The position numbers were made by a program, and so were the translations under genes. 46,952 nt of DNA from an uncultured Caulobacterales bacterium. Lineage in GTDB: Bacteria > Pseudomonadota > Alphaproteobacteria > Caulobacterales > Caulobacteraceae. Below, piece by piece: positions 42,438 to 46,952 of this stretch. The notes beneath the pieces are model-generated. The model saw nothing but the letters and a program-made list of their open reading frames with translations. It had not been told where the DNA came from and ran no database searches. Each line of letters begins with the position of its first letter. Positions within the stretch are counted from its first letter, which is position 1. The stretch is from positions 1-46,952 of the forward strand of contig CAIOJR010000274.1 of NCBI GenBank assembly GCA_903858685.1, given 5' to 3'.

Positions 42438-43571
42438 ATGAGCGTTCAAACTCAGGATGCACGACAGCCATCAGCCGACGGCCTTGGCCAGCGCACCGCC
42501 TCGAGCGAGATTCTGCCGCCGCGTTCCCTGGCCCAAAGACTGCGCCTGCCGCTGATGCTGGGCGTTCCCGCCCTGGCCCTCCTGCTTGCCGGGGGCGCCT
42601 ATCTGTCGGGCGGTCGCTATGAGAGCACGGACGACGCCTATGTCCAGGCCGCCCGCGTGCAGGTTTCCAGCAACATCCCGGGCCGCGTCATCTCTGTCGA
42701 TGTGCATGAAAACCAGTTGGTGAAGAAGGGCGACGTGCTGTTCCGTCTCGACCCCCAGCCGCTTGACACCGCAGTGGCGCAGTCGGCCGCCCAGTCCGCC
42801 GAGGCGCGTCTGCAAGTCGAGGCCCTGCGCGCCGGATATCTTCAGCGCAAGGCCGACACCACCGCCGCCGCTGATCTATTGACCTATCAACAGCGTGAAC
42901 TCGCCCGTCAGAAAACCCTGCTGCAGGCGGGTGTCTCGTCACAGTCTCAGGTCGACCAGGCGCAAAACGCCGTGGACGCCGCGGCGCAGCGGCTGGCGGG
43001 CGCGCGTCAGGGTGAAGCCGCGGCGCTGGCTTCGCTTGGCGGTTCGGCGGACGCGCCGACCACCGCCCATCCCTCGGTCCGCGCCGCAGAAGCAGCGCTC
43101 GCCCGCGACCAGCTCTATCGTTCCTATGGGGTCGTCACCGCGCCTCAGGACGGGATCGTGACCAAGGTCGACCAGCTTCAGGTCGGCAGCTATGTGAACG
43201 CCGCTCAGCCCCTCTTCGCGCTCGTTTCGCTGCGCATCTGGGTGGACGCCAATCTGAAGGAAGACCAGCTGGCCCATATTCATGCCGGTCAGCCTGCCGA
43301 GGTTCGGGTCGATGCCCGCAAGGATGTTGTCTATCACGGCAAGATCGTCAGCCTCTCGCCCGGCACCGGCTCCAGCTTCGCGCTGCTGCCGCCGGAAAAC
43401 GCGACGGGCAACTGGGTCAAGGTCGTTCAGCGCCTGCCGGTGAGGGTGGAGCTGGACGAGAAGGATCTCGACAGCAATCCGTTGCAAGCGGGCCTTAGCG
43501 CCAAGGTGAAGATCGATACTGGCCATACCCGTAGCCTGTTCGGTGACGCCAAGACCACGCCCAGGCCATGA
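42438..43571 (+). CDS. HlyD/EmrA-type membrane fusion protein
   Basis: Periplasmic adaptor for an MFS efflux pump, 377 residues. One N-terminal helix (LMLGVPALALLLAGGAYLSGG) anchors it, followed by STDDAYVQAARVQVSSNIPGRV, the EmrA signature, a helical hairpin (ADLLTYQQRELARQKTLLQA), the second lipoyl half (YGVVTAPQDGIVTKVDQLQVGSYV) and a beta-barrel (LRIWVDANLKEDQLAHIHAG). The ATG at 42438 has GGGA 9 nt upstream; an ATG two codons earlier sits too close to that site. Its stop overlaps the transporter ATG. Confidence 0.92.
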   Translation: MSVQTQDARQPSADGLGQRTASSEILPPRSLAQRLRLPLMLGVPALALLLAGGAYLSGGRYESTDDAYVQAARVQVSSNIPGRVISVDVHENQLVKKGDVLFRLDPQPLDTAVAQSAAQSAEARLQVEALRAGYLQRKADTTAAADLLTYQQRELARQKTLLQAGVSSQSQVDQAQNAVDAAAQRLAGARQGEAAALASLGGSADAPTTAHPSVRAAEAALARDQLYRSYGVVTAPQDGIVTKVDQLQVGSYVNAAQPLFALVSLRIWVDANLKEDQLAHIHAGQPAEVRVDARKDVVYHGKIVSLSPGTGSSFALLPPENATGNWVKVVQRLPVRVELDEKDLDSNPLQAGLSAKVKIDTGHTRSLFGDAKTTPRP

Positions 43572-45118
43572 GCAACGCCGCAGCGGTCCCGGGCAAGGGG
43601 CGCTCCGACGGGTTCAACCGGTTGATGATCACGGCTTCGATCATGACCGCGACCCTGATGAACGCGCTGGACATGACCATCGCCAATGTGGCCCTGCCCC
43701 ATATTCAGGGCAGTGTCTCGGCCAGTCAGGACCAGATCACCTGGGTTCTCACCTCCTATATTGTCGCCGCCGCCATCATGACGCCGCTGTCGGGCGCCCT
43801 GACGTCCCGGTTTGGGCAAAAGCGCGTTTTTCTCGCCGCTGTTGCGGGCTTCACCGTGGCTTCGGCCCTGTGCGGACTGGCGCAAAATCTGTTGGAGATA
43901 GTCGGTTTTCGCCTGCTTCAGGGCGTGTGCGGCGCGCCGCTCATACCCTTGGCCCAGGCGGTGCTGCTGGACATCAACCCTCCGAACAAGCAGGGGCAGG
44001 CCATGGCCGTCTGGGGCATGGCCTCAATGGTCGGGCCGATCATGGGGCCGGTGCTGGGCGGCTATCTGACCGACCATTTCAGCTGGCGCTGGGTCTTCTT
44101 TATCAACCTGCCCTTCGGCGTCGCCTCCTTCCTCGGCATCATGGCCTTCATCAAGGATGAGCGGCCAAAGGCCAGCCGGAAATTCGACGCCATGGGCTTT
44201 GGCTTTCTGGCGGTGGCGGTCGGCGCCCTGCAACTGATGCTGGATCGTGGCCAGGGGCAGGACTGGCTCAACTCTGGCGAGATCTGGATCGAGGCCTTTG
44301 TGGCGCTTGTCGCGCTCTATCTTTGCATCATCCAGACCATCACCTCGCCGCAGCCCTTCATCAACCGGGCCCTGCTGGCGGATGTGAACTTCATCACGGC
44401 CTCGCTGTTCGGACTTCTGGTGGGCGTGCTGATGTTCTCCACCACGGCGCTGTTGCCGCCGATGATCGAGACGCTCCTGGGCTATCCGGTGACCCAGGCG
44501 GGCCTGGTCCTGGCGCCGCGCGGCTTTGGCACGCTGTTTTCCATGTTCGTTGTCGGCCGACTGGTGGGGCGGGTGGATTCGCGCCTGATCATACTGATCG
44601 GGCTGCTGATCCTGTCGGTGTCCCTGTACCAGATGACCCATTTCTCGCTGACCATGCCGGCGGGGCCGATCATCCTGTCTGGCGTCTTGCAGGGCATGGG
44701 AACAGGTCTGCTGTTCGTGCCCCTGTCGGCCCTGGCCTTCTCGACCCTGCCGACCGCGATGCGCACCGAAGCCGCGGGCATCTTCACCCTGTTGCGAAGC
44801 CTTGGCTCCAGTGTCGGCATATCGATCATATCCGCTGTCCAGGTCCAGGCCATGGTCGCCGCCCATGCCGATCTCAACAGCAATATCCGACCCGGCAATC
44901 CGATTTTGAGCACCATGGCCCGCCCGATTGACCTCAACAACCTCGCCTCCCTGGCGGCGATCAATGGGGAAATCAGCCGGCAAGCCGCCATGATCGCCTA
45001 TATCGACGCCTTCAAGATGATCATGATCATCTGCTTCGTCGCCTTGCCCCTGCTGGTGTTCATGCGCCAGCCCAAGCGCAGGCTGGCGGAAGAGACGATC
45101 CATGCGGCCGTGGAGTAG
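43568..45118 (+). CDS. DHA2-family MFS multidrug transporter (EmrB/QacA type)
   Basis: Inner-membrane drug/H+ antiporter with 14 predicted helices, 516 residues. Motif D1-like LDMTIANVALPHIQ follows helix 1, motif A-like GALTSRFGQKRVFL comes after helix 2, RLLQGVCGAPLIPLAQ includes motif B, and GPVLGGYLTDHFSWRWVFFIN is motif C, all typical of EmrB. It overlaps the adaptor by 4 bp (ATGA) and precedes the outer-membrane factor by 8 bp, so the three form one tripartite pump. Substrate unknown. Confidence 0.94.
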   Translation: MSNAAAVPGKGRSDGFNRLMITASIMTATLMNALDMTIANVALPHIQGSVSASQDQITWVLTSYIVAAAIMTPLSGALTSRFGQKRVFLAAVAGFTVASALCGLAQNLLEIVGFRLLQGVCGAPLIPLAQAVLLDINPPNKQGQAMAVWGMASMVGPIMGPVLGGYLTDHFSWRWVFFINLPFGVASFLGIMAFIKDERPKASRKFDAMGFGFLAVAVGALQLMLDRGQGQDWLNSGEIWIEAFVALVALYLCIIQTITSPQPFINRALLADVNFITASLFGLLVGVLMFSTTALLPPMIETLLGYPVTQAGLVLAPRGFGTLFSMFVVGRLVGRVDSRLIILIGLLILSVSLYQMTHFSLTMPAGPIILSGVLQGMGTGLLFVPLSALAFSTLPTAMRTEAAGIFTLLRSLGSSVGISIISAVQVQAMVAAHADLNSNIRPGNPILSTMARPIDLNNLASLAAINGEISRQAAMIAYIDAFKMIMIICFVALPLLVFMRQPKRRLAEETIHAAVE

Positions 45119-45126
45119 ATAGACCA

Positions 45127-46569
45127 ATGCACCGCAAGACCCTTCTGACCTCCATCGCCGCCCTGGGCTCAGCCATTCTGGCAGGATGCGCCGTGGGACC
45201 CAACCAGAGCGCCCCTGCGCCCCTGACGACGGCGCGAGATTACCGATCGCCAGCCGATCTGGCCAAGCCCGGTCCGTTCACGCTGGGCGAGAGCGTGGCG
45301 CGGGACTGGTGGTCCCTGTTTCCGTCGCCTGAACTTGACAGGGTGATCCGGCAAGCTCTGGCTGGCAATCCCGGTCTGGCCGCCGCCAATGCCAGCCTGG
45401 GCGCGGCCCGGGCGGAACTGGCCGTGGCCAGGGGCGCACAATCGCCGGACCTCAACGCCAGCGCTGGTCCCTCGGTCAACCGCCTCAACCTCGCCTCGTT
45501 CGGCTTTTCCGGCGGGCCCTTTCCGAACAATCCCCAGTTTGATCTCTATTCGGTCGGCGCGACCGCCGCCTATCCTCTGGATGTTTTCGGAGGACTGAAA
45601 CGCGGCGTGGAGAGCGCGGCGGCCAATACAGAAGCGCAGCACCACCAGCTTGACGCCGCCTGGCTGACCCTGACGGGACAGGTGGCGACGCAGGCGGCCG
45701 CCATCGCGGCCCTGCGCGCCGAACTCGCCACCGTCGAGCAGATCATCGCCGACGACCGGCAAAATCTCGAACTGGTGCGCAAGGCCGAAGCCGCAGGCGG
45801 CGAACCGCGCAGTGCGGGCGTGTCGGCGTCGTCGCAACTGGCCGCTGATGAAACCCTCGCCCCGCCGATTCGCCGACAGCTCGACATGGCGCGCCACGCT
45901 CTGGCCGTGCTGGTGGGCAAGGCCCCGTCGGACTGGTCTGCACCTGATTTCGAGCTTTCGAGCTTTCCCCTGCCGCAGCATCTGCCCGTCGCCATGCCGT
46001 CGGAACTGGTGCATCAGCGTCCGGATATTCTGGCGGCGGAGGCGCGCTATCGCGCCGCCACAAGCGATGTGGGCGTGGCCACGGCGCGGCTCTATCCCAG
46101 CCTGACCCTGTCGGCCCAGATCACGCAAGGCGCGTTGAAGCCGGAAAATGTGTTCAACTACAAGTCCACCGCCTACGCCCTTGCCGGCGGGGCCGGGGCC
46201 TCGCTGTTCGATGGCGGCCGCCTGAAGGCGGGCGTGCGCGCGGCAAGATCACGGCGGGAACAGGCTCTGGACCTCTATCAACAGACCGTGCTCGGCGCCT
46301 TCGGTCAGGTGGCCGACCTGATGCAGGCCATCGTACATGATCAGGAAATGCTGGCCGCACAGTCGCGCGCGCAAACCCATGCCCAGGAATCGGTTCGTCT
46401 GGCCCGACTGGCCTATGGGGCGGGCGCCACCGGCCTGTTTCCGGTTCTGGACGCCTCGCGTCAATTGAACACGTCGCGTCTGGGACTGGTCCGGGCGGAG
46501 GCGCAGCTGCGCTTCGATGCAATTGGTCTGTTCGTCGCAACCGGGCGCGGTTCGGCCAAGGGGGCGTGA
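45127..46569 (+). CDS. NodT-family outer membrane efflux lipoprotein
   Basis: Outer-membrane factor closing the EmrAB-type pump, 480 residues. It begins with a lipoprotein signal ending LAGC (residue 21), then AVGPNQSAPA as in NodT/OprM. RDWWSLFPSPELDRVIRQALAGNPGLAAANASLGAARAEL, YPLDVFGGLKRGVESAAA and SELVHQRPDILAAEARYRAATSDVGVATARLYPSLTLSA are the family's repeated motifs, and FDGGRLKAGVRAARSRREQALDLYQQTVLGAFGQVAD ends the second half. It follows the MFS gene by 8 bp and is the last gene of the operon. Confidence 0.93.
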   Translation: MHRKTLLTSIAALGSAILAGCAVGPNQSAPAPLTTARDYRSPADLAKPGPFTLGESVARDWWSLFPSPELDRVIRQALAGNPGLAAANASLGAARAELAVARGAQSPDLNASAGPSVNRLNLASFGFSGGPFPNNPQFDLYSVGATAAYPLDVFGGLKRGVESAAANTEAQHHQLDAAWLTLTGQVATQAAAIAALRAELATVEQIIADDRQNLELVRKAEAAGGEPRSAGVSASSQLAADETLAPPIRRQLDMARHALAVLVGKAPSDWSAPDFELSSFPLPQHLPVAMPSELVHQRPDILAAEARYRAATSDVGVATARLYPSLTLSAQITQGALKPENVFNYKSTAYALAGGAGASLFDGGRLKAGVRAARSRREQALDLYQQTVLGAFGQVADLMQAIVHDQEMLAAQSRAQTHAQESVRLARLAYGAGATGLFPVLDASRQLNTSRLGLVRAEAQLRFDAIGLFVATGRGSAKGA

Positions 46570-46574
46570 TCCGC

Positions 46575-46602
46575 CGATGCGGCGCATCGTCATTTCGCCT
46601 TC
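46575..46602 (+). terminator. Likely terminator after the efflux operon
   Basis: CGATGC (46575-46580) and GCATCG (46584-46589) form a perfect stem with a 3-nt loop, 6 bp after the outer-membrane factor stop, followed by a T-rich but interrupted tail. The stem is short, so this is moderate. Confidence 0.45.
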
Positions 46603-46641
46603 TTGTGTGACATCGACGCGCAAATCCGCTAACTCGGCGCC

Positions 46642-46952
<311 letters not shown>

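Noticed and set aside
42311-42622. Arg-rich leader frame before the EmrA-type gene
   Set aside because: No clear ribosome site, overlaps the coding region in another frame, and there is no attenuator-like stop arrangement.

Overview
This GC-rich, densely packed window reads as chromosome of an alphaproteobacterium, most likely of the order Caulobacterales. The evidence is a full-length CtrA cell-cycle regulator ending in Ala-Ala, GANTC (CcrM-type) sites clustered upstream of ctrA, a CtrA-like box in front of early flagellar genes, the small alphaproteobacterial families DUF3126, DUF4169 and RHH_4, a PhaR regulator, and a complete ccoNOQPGHIS (fixNOQPGHIS) cluster. I see no phage, transposon, CRISPR array, rRNA or tRNA. 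Genus cannot be fixed from the sequence alone.

Layout. 1-8.8 kb: a truncated hemN (oxygen-independent haem synthesis), an acyl-CoA dehydrogenase, a secreted S9 peptidase, a flavin reductase-like protein, an aldo/keto reductase, a YgiB/YgiC-like pair (small Gly-rich lipoprotein plus ATP-grasp enzyme) and a secreted beta-propeller. 9.0-14.5 kb: a translationally coupled tripartite RND efflux operon (outer-membrane factor, adaptor, pump). 14.6-20.7 kb: an EamA exporter, a porin with an N-terminal coiled coil, a TolC-type protein, purB and phaR. 20.7-28.5 kb: the cbb3 oxidase operon, read leftward from ccoN to ccoS, with a FixK/FNR-type box upstream that closely matches one upstream of hemN. 28.6-31.7 kb: three poorly characterised genes (a small Cys/His membrane protein, a TPR plus 2OG-Fe(II) dioxygenase-like protein, and an unrecognised protein). 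31.8-36.3 kb: fliO-fliP diverging from flgB-flgC-fliE, two small regulators, ctrA and DUF3126. 36.4-41.1 kb: cysE, a NUDIX hydrolase, a nitroreductase and an MHYT-PAS-GGDEF-EAL protein. 41.1-46.6 kb: an AT-rich gap, a LysR regulator and the divergent EmrA/EmrB/NodT-type efflux operon it probably controls. The window ends inside purL.

How the parts fit. hemN and the cbb3 oxidase form a low-oxygen respiration set: haem without O2, a high-affinity terminal oxidase, and its copper and haem assembly factors, probably under one CRP/FNR-family regulator. ctrA beside class II flagellar genes, with a CtrA-like box between fliO and flgB, links cell cycle and motility. Two efflux systems and a further TolC supply three outer-membrane factors.

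Points most worth checking: an apparent +1 frameshift in flgB; six GANTC sites within about 190 bp upstream of ctrA; DKTGV instead of DKTGT at the phosphorylation site of CcoI; a nested hairpin abutting the acyl-CoA dehydrogenase start; and the small membrane protein divergent from ccoN.
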